A DNA stretch of 64,000 bases from Caulobacter sp. X (GTDB taxonomy: Bacteria > Pseudomonadota > Alphaproteobacteria > Caulobacterales > Caulobacteraceae). Position numbers and translations under genes: made by a program. The DNA is taken from the NCBI RefSeq assembly GCF_002742635.1, contig NZ_PEGF01000001.1, forward strand, positions 434,001 to 498,000, read 5' to 3'. The notes beneath the pieces were generated by a model that did not search any database, was not told where the DNA came from, and saw only the letters and a list, made by a program, of their open reading frames with translations. This document shows positions 1 through 9,322 of this stretch, piece by piece; positions within the stretch are counted from its first letter, which is position 1, and each line of letters begins with the position of its first letter.

Positions 1-341
1 GCCTCGTTGATCGCTCGCTTGATGGCGGCGCGGCGATCGTTGTCGATATAGACGCGGCGGGCCAGGGCCACGAAGCCCTCGCCGAAGTCCTGGCGGCGCT
101 CGCAATCGCGCTTGCCGTCCTCGATGTCCCAGAGGGCGGCGTTGACGGCGGTCAGCTCGTCGGTCAGGCGAGCGATCTCGGCGGTGTCCGGCAGATGGTC
201 GCGCGCGGTGGCCTCCAGCAGGGCCAGCTCCTTGCGGACATTGGCTTCCTTGGCCGGATCGCCGATCCGCTCGGCCTTGACCCGCAGGATGGTGATCTTG
301 TCGACCAGTTCGCCCGCCGAGATCGGCGCGAGGATGGACAT
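1..341 (-). CDS. DUF6165 family protein (3' end cut by window)
   Basis: The gene starts at 341 with ATG and runs off the left edge after 113 codons, so its C-terminus is missing. The protein begins MSILAPISAGELVDKITIL and contains a later ALARRVYIDNDRRAAIK stretch. Both match the DUF6165 family as I remember it, usually about 120-130 residues, so little should be missing. It has no signal peptide or membrane segment and looks like a small helical cytoplasmic protein. Its ATG directly abuts the stop of the upstream glycosyltransferase gene (no gap), so the two are probably co-translated. Function is unknown; the partner suggests a link to surface polysaccharide or LPS metabolism, which is inference. 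Confidence 0.75.
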   Translation of the reverse strand, partial: MSILAPISAGELVDKITILRVKAERIGDPAKEANVRKELALLEATARDHLPDTAEIARLTDELTAVNAALWDIEDGKRDCERRQDFGEGFVALARRVYIDNDRRAAIKRAINE

Positions 342-1313
342 TCAGGAAACTCCGGACACCAGCTTCTCGAGGGCCGCCCAGACCGCGTCGACCGGCAGGG
401 CGTCCATGCCGCTTCCGTAGTCCTCCGCGACCAGCATCTCAAGCCGCGCGGCGGCGGGGCGGAACTTCACGGCCTTGCGGCGGTCCTGCTGCAGCGAGAG
501 CAAGGGCGCGCCGCCGGCCGCCAGCATGTGGCCGGGGCCGGCGTCGTTGGCGACGCCCGCGGCGAGCCGTCCGGCCAGGGCGATGACCAGCAGCGGGCCC
601 TTCACGGGAAGGCCGTCGGTCCGGTTGCGCTCGGGCTGCGGAGCCTGTGGGACCTCGCGCGCGGCGATCGCGGCGTCCTCGGCCTCGTCGGGCCCGAAGA
701 AGAACACCGGCGTCCAGCCCTTGGCGGCGACCCGGCGGGCCAGGTCGAGATAGTTCTCCAGCGGCCAGCGCTTGTCCTGCCCGCCCGCGCCGGGCGCGAG
801 GCCCACATAGGTCGGGCCGGACGGCAGTAGGATCTCGGCGGCCTTGAGCGCGTCGGGATTGGTGAGAGCCAAGGGCTTCGGCGCGCCCTGCCCGTCCGTC
901 GCCAGGTCCAGCAGCCGCGCCAGGCGGTCGGTGACGGCCACCGGCCAATCCTGGCTCCGCGCCTGCCGAGCGGCTGATACGAAACGTCCCGCCGCCCCGC
1001 GCCGGGCGACGCCGCTGCGGCGCAGATTTTCCTGGGTGTCGATGACGAGGTCGAACGTCCGACCGCCGAACGGCTTGGACCACGGCAAACTGTCCAGCGC
1101 CTTGGCGCCGTTCGCACCGTCGAGGATCACCTCGTCGATATAGCCCGCGACCACGGCCTTCAGCGGCCCCGTGTAGACGGTCTCGCCCTTGGCCGCGCAC
1201 CAGCTGATCCGCGCGTCGGGAAACGCCGCGCGCAGGCCGGCGATGAAGGGCAGCTTGATCAGCCCGTCGCCGATCACCTCGCCCATCGAATAGATCAGAA
1301 CCGTCTGGACCAT
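342..1313 (-). CDS. Glycosyltransferase family 9 (heptosyltransferase-like)
   Basis: A 323-residue cytoplasmic protein with the two-Rossmann layout of GT9 ADP-heptose:LPS heptosyltransferases. The N-terminal segment LIYSMGEVIGDGLIKLPFI corresponds to the family's acceptor-side start. The C-terminal domain carries VGLAPGAGGQDKRWP (around residue 190) and VANDAGPGHMLAAGG (around residue 255), which match the GxxW(P) and ND(T/S)GPxH nucleotide-sugar binding motifs. It probably adds a sugar to LPS core or another surface glycan, but donor and acceptor cannot be read from sequence. It precedes the DUF6165 gene without a gap, and lies 42 nt after the end of the suf operon, so read-through from suf is possible. 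Confidence 0.8.
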   Translation of the reverse strand: MVQTVLIYSMGEVIGDGLIKLPFIAGLRAAFPDARISWCAAKGETVYTGPLKAVVAGYIDEVILDGANGAKALDSLPWSKPFGGRTFDLVIDTQENLRRSGVARRGAAGRFVSAARQARSQDWPVAVTDRLARLLDLATDGQGAPKPLALTNPDALKAAEILLPSGPTYVGLAPGAGGQDKRWPLENYLDLARRVAAKGWTPVFFFGPDEAEDAAIAAREVPQAPQPERNRTDGLPVKGPLLVIALAGRLAAGVANDAGPGHMLAAGGAPLLSLQQDRRKAVKFRPAAARLEMLVAEDYGSGMDALPVDAVWAALEKLVSGVS

Positions 1314-1355
1314 AGCCGGGCTTAGGCCGCCTAGCGCGCCGTGGTCAATGCGCGA

Positions 1356-1556
1356 TCAAACCGCGACCGGACACTCCGCCGGGATCGCCACGAACGTCCC
1401 CTCGGCGCGGCGCTTCTCGAAATGCTTCTGGGCGCAGCCGCCCGAGCACAGGAGGCCGGTGTCCGACCAGTAGAGCGGCGCCTCGTCCTCGTGCTTGAAG
1501 CTGGGCGCGCCCCACGGCAGGCCGCATTCGACGCAGGACGGGGTCTTGGCCAGCAT
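1356..1556 (-). CDS. Small Cys-rich protein at the end of the suf operon
   Basis: A 66-residue protein with five cysteines: a CVEC pair at residues 8-11, CSGGC at 37-41 and one near the C-terminus (AECPVAV). The two CxxC/CxxxC pairs suggest a zinc-ribbon-like or metal-binding fold. I do not recognise a named family. Its ATG overlaps the TGA of sufA by one base (TGATG), a sign of translational coupling, so it is very probably the last gene of the Fe-S assembly operon. Whether it binds zinc, iron or an Fe-S cluster is unknown. GC and codon use resemble its neighbours, so there is no sign of transfer. Confidence 0.7.
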   Translation of the reverse strand: MLAKTPSCVECGLPWGAPSFKHEDEAPLYWSDTGLLCSGGCAQKHFEKRRAEGTFVAIPAECPVAV

Positions 1557-1948
1557 CAGTCCTGAACCTCGGCGGCGGGCTGGATCGTGACGCTCTCGCC
1601 GCAGCCGCAGGCGTCGGTCTCGTTCGGGTTATGGAACACGAACTTCGAGGACAGCTTGCTGACCTCGTAGTCGATCTCGGTGCCAATCAAAAAGAGCACC
1701 GCCTTGGGCTCGATCAGGATCGTAACACCCTTGTCCTCGACGACCTCGTCGATCGGGCCCTTCGTCTCGGCGTATTCGAAGACGTATTCCTGGCCGGCGC
1801 AGCCGCCGTTCTTCACGCCCACCCGCAAGCCGACATACGGCTTGTCGGCCTTGTCCATGATCTCCTTCACGCGCGCGGCCGCGGCGTCGGTCAGGGTGAC
1901 GACCTTGGGGCGCGGGCGGCGGGGACGTGCGGTGATCGCGGTTTCCAT
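1556..1948 (-). CDS. sufA: A-type Fe-S cluster carrier SufA/IscA
   Basis: A 130-residue HesB/IscA family protein. It holds the three invariant cluster-binding cysteines: one in KNGGCAGQEY (about residue 64) and the C-terminal pair in DACGCGES (about residue 118). A-type proteins carry 2Fe-2S or 4Fe-4S clusters from the SufBCD scaffold to target apoproteins. I chose the ATG giving METAITARPRRP, because the upstream extension is low-complexity and overlaps the intergenic region after sufT. The N-terminus is about 20 residues longer than in E. coli SufA and rich in Arg/Pro. It is the seventh Fe-S gene in a tightly packed iscR-led operon. Confidence 0.93.
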   Translation of the reverse strand: METAITARPRRPRPKVVTLTDAAAARVKEIMDKADKPYVGLRVGVKNGGCAGQEYVFEYAETKGPIDEVVEDKGVTILIEPKAVLFLIGTEIDYEVSKLSSKFVFHNPNETDACGCGESVTIQPAAEVQD

Positions 1949-1962
1949 GGCGTTCGAACCGA

Positions 1963-2322
1963 TCAGAACATGTTCAGTTGCAGCTTGGCCTCGTCGCTCA
2001 TGCGCGAGGAGTCCCACGGCGGATCGAAGACGAGGTCGACCGCGCACGACTTCAGGCCCGGGATCTCCATGACCGCGTCCTTGACCCAGCCCGGCATCTC
2101 GCCGGCCACCGGGCAGCCCGGAGCGGTCAGGGTCATCTCGATGGCCACGTCCTTGTCGTCGGAAACGTCGACCTTGTAGATCAAGCCCAGCTCATAGATG
2201 TCGACCGGAATTTCCGGGTCATAGACCGTCTTCAGCTTCTCGATCAGCTGGTCGGTCAGCCGGTTCAGCTCGTCTTGCGAGAGAGCGGAAGCGGGTTCGG
2301 GAGCGGCGGCGGCGTCGGTCAT
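1963..2322 (-). CDS. sufT: SUF maturation factor, DUF59/MIP18 (SufT-like)
   Basis: A 119-residue MIP18/DUF59 protein. The core reads KTVYDPEIPVDIYELGLIYKV followed by LTAPGCPVAGEMP, which contains the DPE and TxPGCP motifs of the family; the Cys is the reactive residue. Members found in suf operons act as auxiliary factors in Fe-S protein maturation. A TTG 12 bases upstream overlaps the sufS stop, but the ATG at 2322, 9 nt after sufS, is the simpler start. The first 25 residues are Ala/Pro-rich and poorly conserved. It sits between sufS and sufA, the usual alphaproteobacterial position. Confidence 0.9.
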   Translation of the reverse strand: MTDAAAAPEPASALSQDELNRLTDQLIEKLKTVYDPEIPVDIYELGLIYKVDVSDDKDVAIEMTLTAPGCPVAGEMPGWVKDAVMEIPGLKSCAVDLVFDPPWDSSRMSDEAKLQLNMF

Positions 2323-2330
2323 GAAGCGGC

Positions 2331-3599
2331 TCAACTGAAGAAACTGCGGGCCTTGGCCAGCGCGTCGACGAACGCGTCGGCCTCGGCCTCGGTGTTATAT
2401 AGGGCGAAGGACGCGCGCGCGCTCGACGTCACCCCGAAACGGCGCATCAAGGGCTCGGCGCAGTGGGTGCCTGCGCGCACGGCGACGCCATAGCGATCCA
2501 GCACCTGGGCGATGTCGTGGGCGTGGGCGCCCTCGACCGTGAACGACAGCACCGCGCCCTTGCCGGGAGCCTCGCCCAGGATCCGCACGCCGTTGACGCC
2601 GCGCAGACGCTCGGCGACGCGTTCGTAGAGGGCGTGCTCGTGGGCGAAGATCGCGTCGCGGTCCAGGCCGTTCAGCCACTCGATCGCCGCGCCCAGGCCG
2701 ACGGCCTCCAGGATCGCGGGGGTGCCCGCCTCGAAACGGTGCGGCGGGTCGGCATAGGTGATCTTGTCCAGCGCCACCGAAGCGATCATCTCGCCGCCGC
2801 CTTGGTAAGGCGGCAGGGCCGCCAGGCGGTCGGCCTTGCCGTAAAGCACGCCAATCCCGGTCGGGCCGTACAGCTTGTGGCCGGAGAAGACGTAGAAATC
2901 GACGTCCAGAGCCTTCACGTCGACCTTGGTGTGGACCACGCCCTGGCAGCCGTCCAGCAGCACCGGCGCGCCGGCCGCGTGGGCAAGACGGACGATCTCG
3001 GCCACGTCGTTGACCGTGCCCAGCACGTTCGACATGTGGGTGACGGCGACCATCTTGGTCTTGTCCGACAGCAGGCCCTTGTAGGCCTCCATGTCCAGGC
3101 GCCCGTCATCCAGCACCGGGATGAACTTCAAAACCACGCCCTTGCGCTCGCGCAGGAAGTGCCAGGGCACGATGTTGGCGTGGTGCTCCATCTCCGAGAG
3201 CACGATCTCGTCGCCGGCGTTCAGCGACAGGCCGAACGACGACGCGACGAGGTTCACCGCCTCGGTCGCGCTCTTGGTCCAGACGACCTCGTCGCGATCG
3301 GCGTTGATGAAGCGCGCGACGGTTTCCCGCGCCTTTTCATAGGCTTCTGTGGTTTCGTTCGCGAGGGTATGCAGGCCGCGATGGACGTTGGCGTAGGAGG
3401 TCCGCGCCAGGCCCACCATCGCGTCCAGCACCGCGTCGGGCTTCTGCGCGCTGGCGGCGCTGTCGAGGTAAATCAATGGCTTGCCGTGAACTTCTCGCGC
3501 CAGGATCGGGAACTGGGCGCGGATCGCCTGCACGTCAAAGCCCCTTCCCCCTTGCGGGGAAGGGGTTGGGGATGGGGGTGTCAGCACGGCGCTGGTCAT
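2331..3599 (-). CDS. sufS: Cysteine desulfurase SufS
   Basis: A 422-residue PLP enzyme that takes sulfur from cysteine as a persulfide for SufBCD. Visible motifs are IYLDSAASAQKP near the start, the PLP lysine in FYVFSGHKLYGPTG (around residue 239) and the active-site cysteine loop VRAGTHCAEPLMRRF near residue 378. The start ATG overlaps the sufD stop (ATGA). Oddly, residues 8-20 (PPSPTPSPQGGRG) come from a GC-rich palindromic repeat, so the protein has an extra tail before the usual FDVQAIRAQFPIL beginning. It is one of two desulfurases in the operon; this one is group II. Confidence 0.95.
   Translation of the reverse strand: MTSAVLTPPSPTPSPQGGRGFDVQAIRAQFPILAREVHGKPLIYLDSAASAQKPDAVLDAMVGLARTSYANVHRGLHTLANETTEAYEKARETVARFINADRDEVVWTKSATEAVNLVASSFGLSLNAGDEIVLSEMEHHANIVPWHFLRERKGVVLKFIPVLDDGRLDMEAYKGLLSDKTKMVAVTHMSNVLGTVNDVAEIVRLAHAAGAPVLLDGCQGVVHTKVDVKALDVDFYVFSGHKLYGPTGIGVLYGKADRLAALPPYQGGGEMIASVALDKITYADPPHRFEAGTPAILEAVGLGAAIEWLNGLDRDAIFAHEHALYERVAERLRGVNGVRILGEAPGKGAVLSFTVEGAHAHDIAQVLDRYGVAVRAGTHCAEPLMRRFGVTSSARASFALYNTEAEADAFVDALAKARSFFS
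3540..3582. repeat. REP-like palindromic repeat inside the sufS start region
   Basis: A stretch made of a C-run, a G-run hairpin (ccccttccccc, then gcggggaagggg) and a following ggttggggatgggggtg tail. This is the form of short intergenic repeats spread through Caulobacter and other alphaproteobacteria. Here it lies in frame at the 5' end of sufS and encodes the peptide PPSPTPSPQGGRG. The repeat family assignment is from memory; the hairpin is seen directly. Confidence 0.6.
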
Positions 3600-4624
3600 G
3601 CTTCGCTCCCCAGCTTGCGGGCGACCCAGGCGGCGGCGACCGCGCGCGCGCCCTCGTGCTCGATCCGCTCGACGACCTCGCCGACGAAGGCGACGGTCAG
3701 CATGGCCTTGGCCTCGGCCTCGGGGATACCGCGCTGCTCGGCGTAGAACAGCACCTCGTCGTCCAGGGCGCCGATCGTGTTGCCGTGGGCGCAGGAGACG
3801 TCGTCGGCGAAGATCAGCAGTTCCGGCTTGGCGTCGATCTCGGCCTTGTCCGACAGGATCAGGGCGTGGTGGCCCATCCGCGCGTCGGTCTGGTCGGCGC
3901 CCTTCTCCACGACGATCCGCCCCTGGAAGACGCCGCGCGCCTGGTCGGTCACCATGCCCTTGGTCAGCTGGCTGGTGACGCCGTCGAGGCCGCCATGGGT
4001 GACGACGCTGGTCAGGTCGGCGTGGCGCTGGGCGTCCAGCAGATAGGCGCCGTCGAGGCGAACCTCGGCATGGGCGCCGGGGTGACGGACGCGGGTCTCG
4101 ATCCGCTGGCGACGCGCGCCGCAGGTCAGGACGGTCTGGGCGAACTTGGCGCCGGGGGCTAGGGCGACCTCGGCGGTGACGACATTAACCGCCTCGGCCT
4201 CGTCCTCGACCAGCACGATGCGCTCCACCGAAGCGCCCTCACCCACGGCGATGTCGAGCACGACGTCGGAGACGTAAGCCGCGGCGCGGCCTTCGTGGCT
4301 TTCCAGCAGGACGAGGTGCTCGCCGGGCTTCACGACCAGAGCGTGGCTCGCGCCTTGCGCGGCCTTGTCGGCAAGGGCGACGAAGCGCAGGGCGACGACA
4401 CCCGAAGCGACGTCGGACGGGGCCACGCGGCGGCCGTTGACGAACACGGTTTCCGCGTCGGCCAGGCCCGCGAACGGGCCGGCCGGAACCTCGCCGCCGT
4501 GCGCCGGCGCGACCGGCGGCAGGACCTTCAAGAGGCCCCGCAGGTCCGTCCAGCGCCAGTCCTCGTCACGCCGCGACGGCAGCGCCGAGAGGTCGCCGGT
4601 CTTGAGGGCGGTCGAAAGGGTCAA
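3596..4624 (-). CDS. sufD: Fe-S scaffold complex subunit SufD
   Basis: A 342-residue SufD. SufD pairs with SufB on top of a SufC dimer and supports iron delivery and cluster assembly. The N-terminus carries the SRRDEDWRWTDLR motif (xxEDWRYT type) and the C-terminal beta-helix holds DDVSCAHGNTIGALDDEVLFY, with the conserved His close to the cluster site. The start codon is TTG, overlapping the sufC stop by four bases (TTGA); no ATG or GTG precedes the conserved region. It is shorter than E. coli SufD (about 420 residues), as is usual in alphaproteobacteria. The stop overlaps the sufS ATG. Confidence 0.92.
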   Translation of the reverse strand: MTLSTALKTGDLSALPSRRDEDWRWTDLRGLLKVLPPVAPAHGGEVPAGPFAGLADAETVFVNGRRVAPSDVASGVVALRFVALADKAAQGASHALVVKPGEHLVLLESHEGRAAAYVSDVVLDIAVGEGASVERIVLVEDEAEAVNVVTAEVALAPGAKFAQTVLTCGARRQRIETRVRHPGAHAEVRLDGAYLLDAQRHADLTSVVTHGGLDGVTSQLTKGMVTDQARGVFQGRIVVEKGADQTDARMGHHALILSDKAEIDAKPELLIFADDVSCAHGNTIGALDDEVLFYAEQRGIPEAEAKAMLTVAFVGEVVERIEHEGARAVAAAWVARKLGSEA

Positions 4625-5370
4625 GCCGCCGCTCCCACGATGCGGTCATAGCCCTCGGCTTCCAGCTGCAGCGCCAGTTCCGGACCGCCCGAGGCGACGA
4701 TACGGCCGGCGGCCAGCACATGGACCTTGTCGGGTTTGATGTGGTCCAGCAGGCGCTGGTAGTGGGTGATGACCAGCATGCCGCGCTCAGGGCTACGCAG
4801 GGCGTTGACGCCCTCGGAGACGATCTTCAGAGCGTCGATATCCAGGCCGCTGTCGGTCTCGTCGAGGATGAGGAACTTCGGCGAAAGCATGGACATTTGG
4901 AAGATTTCCATCCGCTTCTTCTCACCGCCCGAGAAGCCGACGTTCAGGCCGCGCTTGAGCATCTCGAAGTCGATCTTCAGCGAGGCGGCCTTCTCCTTGG
5001 CCAGCTTCAGGAAGGCCGGGGCGGCGATCTCGTCCTCGCCCCGCGCGCGGCGCTGGGCGTTGAGGGCGGTGCGGATGAAGGTCAGGGCTGGAACGCCCGG
5101 AATTTCCAGCGGATATTGGAACGACAGGAACAGGCCCTTGGCCGCCCGCTCGTTGGGCTCCAGCGCCAGGAGGTCTTCGCCATTGAGCGTCGCCGAGCCC
5201 TCGGTGACCTCATAGCCGTCGCGGCCAGTCAGCACGTAGGACAGGGTCGACTTGCCGGCGCCGTTGGGGCCCATGATCGCGTGGACCTCGCCTGCCGGCA
5301 CGTCCAGCGTGACGCCCTTCAGGATCGGCTTGTCCTCGACGCGGGCGTGAAGGTTCTTGATGGAGAGCAT
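4621..5370 (-). CDS. sufC: Fe-S assembly ATPase SufC
   Basis: A 249-residue ABC-type ATPase that dimerises under SufB/SufD and drives cluster assembly. It has Walker A GPNGAGKST (residues 35-43), the Q-loop in FLSFQYPLEIPGV, the signature FSGGEKKRMEI and Walker B FLILDETDSGLDID, followed by the switch His in VITHYQRLL. It is soluble, with no membrane segments. The ATG directly abuts the sufB stop, and its own stop overlaps the TTG start of sufD. Length and motifs are fully normal. Confidence 0.97.
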   Translation of the reverse strand: MLSIKNLHARVEDKPILKGVTLDVPAGEVHAIMGPNGAGKSTLSYVLTGRDGYEVTEGSATLNGEDLLALEPNERAAKGLFLSFQYPLEIPGVPALTFIRTALNAQRRARGEDEIAAPAFLKLAKEKAASLKIDFEMLKRGLNVGFSGGEKKRMEIFQMSMLSPKFLILDETDSGLDIDALKIVSEGVNALRSPERGMLVITHYQRLLDHIKPDKVHVLAAGRIVASGGPELALQLEAEGYDRIVGAAA

Positions 5371-6839
<1,469 letters not shown>

Positions 6840-6840
<1 letters not shown>

Positions 6841-7979
6841 TAAGCCACCTCCCGGCGCCGGGCGCCGATACGCTTCCAGGCGGCGAGCCAGGCGTCGCCG
6901 CATTTGTTCCAATCGTCTTCCGTACTCGCCCAGCCGCCACTGATACGCAGGGCGAACGGGGCGAGATCAGCGCGGCCCATGGCTTCCACCACGCGGCTGG
7001 CCTTGACCTTGCCCGAAGAGCAGGCGCTGCCGGCGCTGACCATCACGCCGGCCAGGTCCATGTTCATGACCTGGACCTCGGAGCCGAAGCCTTCGCCGGC
7101 GAAACACAGGGTTTGCGGCAGCCGGTCCGCGCCTTCGCCCAGGACCACAGCGCCATTCGCCTTGAGCCGGTCGGCCAAGGCGTCGCGCCATTGGGCCTGT
7201 TCGGCCATCGAGGCAAGGCCTTCCTGGGCCGCCTGGGCCGCCGCGCCGAAGGCGGCGATCCCGGCGACGTTCTCGGTGCCGGCCCGGCGGCCGCGCTCCT
7301 GGCCGCCGCCGTGCAGACGACGGGTGACGGTGGCTCGGGTCCCAGCCACGAGCGCGCCGACGCCTTGCGGCCCGCCCAGCTTGTGAGCGGACAGCGCCAT
7401 GGTGTCGGCGCCGAGGCCGGAGAAGTCGATCGCGATCTTGCCGGCGGCCTGGACGGCGTCGACGTGCAGCCAGCCGTCGTGGGCGCGGACCAGGGAGGAG
7501 GCCTTATCCACAGGCTGGATGACGCCGGTTTCATTGTTGGCCAGCATCAGGCACACCAGGGCCTTACCCGGCTTTTCAAGCGCTTTCGCTAGCCAGCCAA
7601 GATCGGCGACGCCGTTGTTATCCACAGGCATGACTTCGACCGGCAGGCCGGAGACCTTGGCGGTCTCGGCGACGGCGTCATGCTCGATCGCGGAAATGAT
7701 GATGCGTTCGACGCCGGCGACCTTGGCGCTCTCGATGGCCAGGGCGTTGGCCTCGGTGCCCCCGCTAACGAAGGTCACCGAGCCGGCCGGCACGCCGACC
7801 AGAGCCCCGACCTGGGCGCGGGCGCGCTCGACCACGTCACGGGCGGCGCGGCCGGCGGCGTGGACCGACGAGGGATTGGCTGGGCTTTCCAAGGCGCGCA
7901 GCAGCGCCTCACGCGCTTCCGGCCTCAGCGGGGCGGTGGCGTTGTAGTCGAGATAGACGGAGGGTCGGGAGGCGTTCAC
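6840..7979 (-). CDS. Cysteine desulfurase, IscS/NifS-like (group I)
   Basis: A 379-residue PLP enzyme of the group I (IscS/NifS) type, which supplies sulfur to Fe-S clusters and often tRNA thiolation. It starts [19 protein letters not shown], has the PLP lysine in [15 protein letters not shown] (around residue 196) and the flexible active-site loop [17 protein letters not shown] near residue 320. The GTG start overlaps the iscR stop by four bases (GTGA). Having this enzyme between iscR and sufB as well as sufS downstream is the usual alphaproteobacterial arrangement. The two probably feed different acceptors; that is inference. Confidence 0.92.
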
Positions 7980-8437
7980 TCGGCCGCGATCTCCAGCGGA
8001 CGGGCGGGACGCAGTTCGCCCTTCAGCACGTCGGCGACCGAGACGCTGGCCAGGTAGCCGTGGATCTGGCGGCCCATCTCTTCCCAGAGATCATGCGTCA
8101 TGCAGCGCTCGCCGCCGGCCATGCAGCCCTTGGCCTGGCCTTTGGTGAAGTTGCAGCGGGTGGCGCGCAGCGGCTCGTCGACCGCCAGCACGATGTCGGC
8201 GATGAAGGTCTCGGCCGAGGCCTTGGCCAGGCGATAACCGCCGCCAGGGCCGCGAGCGCTGATCACCAGACCCTTGCGGCGCAGGCGCGCGAAGAGCTGC
8301 TCCAGATAAGAAAGCGAGATCTGTTGGCGCGCGGCGATCTCGGCCAGGGCCACCGCGCGGCCCTCGCCTTCGTCCTGGCGCTTGGCCAGGTCGGTCATCG
8401 CCATGACCGCGTATCGCCCTTTGGTGCTCAGGCGCAT
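7976..8437 (-). CDS. iscR: Rrf2-family Fe-S regulator IscR
   Basis: A 153-residue Rrf2 winged-helix regulator. It begins MRLSTKGRYAVMAMTDLA, has the HTH around residues 28-48 (ISLSYLEQLFARLRRKGL) and three cysteines in CNFTKGQAKGCMAGGERC (about residues 93-110). These are followed by MTHDLW, which holds the His used as fourth ligand in IscR. The 2Fe-2S cluster senses Fe-S status and the protein controls its own operon. The ATG at 8437 was chosen over a longer reading because it begins at the canonical Rrf2 N-terminus. It is the first gene of the suf operon; a strong promoter match lies about 95 nt upstream. Confidence 0.94.
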   Translation of the reverse strand: MRLSTKGRYAVMAMTDLAKRQDEGEGRAVALAEIAARQQISLSYLEQLFARLRRKGLVISARGPGGGYRLAKASAETFIADIVLAVDEPLRATRCNFTKGQAKGCMAGGERCMTHDLWEEMGRQIHGYLASVSVADVLKGELRPARPLEIAAE

Positions 8438-8532
8438 CAGCCTTACCCCTTGCAGATTCCGCGCGCATCGGCTTTTGCGTGTGCTACAAGCCGCGACTTC
8501 GCGCGCGGGCCGTCGGTCCGCTTGCTGGCTGC

Positions 8533-8561
8533 GATTTAGGAAGACCAAGCGCAGTGGTCAA
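8533..8561 (-). promoter_or_regulatory. Probable sigma-70 type promoter of the iscR-suf operon
   Basis: Read on the minus strand, TTGACCA (8561-8555), a 14-nt spacer and CCTAAATC (8540-8533) fit the Caulobacter housekeeping pattern TTGACGS-N10-14-GCTANAWC, with seven of eight matches in the -10. It would give a leader of roughly 90 nt before iscR. I could not identify a convincing IscR operator by eye. Confidence 0.6.
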
Positions 8562-8618
8562 GTATTCTGGCGGGCCAATCGTCGGAAATCGGACCGCTGT
8601 CGAGCTGAAGGGGATGAC

Positions 8619-9269
8619 ATGCCTGATGTGATTTTGACCGGCGCGTCTGGACGAATCGAGGGTCGCTATTCTCCCGGCAAGACCGAGACGGCGCCGATCG
8701 CCCTGATCCTGCACCCGCACCCCAAGGCCGGCGGTCACATGAACCATCCGGTCTCGGTGCAGCTGTACCACCTGTTCATGAAGCGTGGTTTCGCGACCCT
8801 GCGCTTCAACTTCCGCGGCGTGGGCCGCAGCCAGGGCGAGTTCGACGCCGGCATCGGCGAGCTGGCCGACGCCGCGACGGCGCTGGACTGGCTGCAAACG
8901 TCCAACCCCGCCGCCAGCCAGACCTGGGTCGCCGGCTTCGACTTCGGCGCCTATATCGGCATGCAGCTCCTGATGCGCCGCCCCGAGACGGACGGCTTCA
9001 TCTCGGTCTCGCCGCCGACCAACATGTACGACTTCAGCTTCCTGGCCCCCTGCCCGGCCTCGGGCCTGTTCCTGACGGGCTCGGCCGACACCATCACCCC
9101 GCCGGTCGAGGTGGAGCGCGTGGTCACCAAGCTGCGCACCCAGAAGGGCATCACGATCGACTACGAGGTCATCGACAAGGCCAGCCACTTCTGGACCGAG
9201 CACCTGCCCAGCGTCGAGAAGAGCGTCAGCGACTATCTCGACAAGCGCCTGGCGGAAAATCCGATCTAG
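8619..9269 (+). CDS. Alpha/beta hydrolase
   Basis: A 216-residue soluble alpha/beta hydrolase of the short type often annotated as a dienelactone hydrolase-like or uncharacterised hydrolase. Visible features are the oxyanion-region motif ILHPHPKAGGHMNHPVS (residues 30-46), RFNFRGVGRSQGEFD (about 66-80) and VAGFDFGAYIGMQLL (about 108). In that last motif the usual nucleophile-elbow GxSxG reads GFDFG, so a standard Ser nucleophile is absent and Asp takes its place. The C-terminal His is in DKASHFW. The ATG follows a good Shine-Dalgarno (aagggg). The substrate is unknown. It is divergent from iscR and followed by a strong terminator. Confidence 0.8.
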   Translation: MPDVILTGASGRIEGRYSPGKTETAPIALILHPHPKAGGHMNHPVSVQLYHLFMKRGFATLRFNFRGVGRSQGEFDAGIGELADAATALDWLQTSNPAASQTWVAGFDFGAYIGMQLLMRRPETDGFISVSPPTNMYDFSFLAPCPASGLFLTGSADTITPPVEVERVVTKLRTQKGITIDYEVIDKASHFWTEHLPSVEKSVSDYLDKRLAENPI

Positions 9270-9290
9270 GACGTCAGGTCCGAACGCTTC

Positions 9291-9318
9291 AAAGGCCTCC
9301 CTCCGGGGAGGCCTTTTT
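9291..9318. terminator. Bidirectional intrinsic terminator
   Basis: A perfect 10-bp stem, aaaggcctcc/ggaggccttt, with a 6-nt loop. T-runs follow it in both directions. It lies between the convergent hydrolase and anmK genes and can serve both. Confidence 0.9.
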
Positions 9319-9322
9319 GGTT

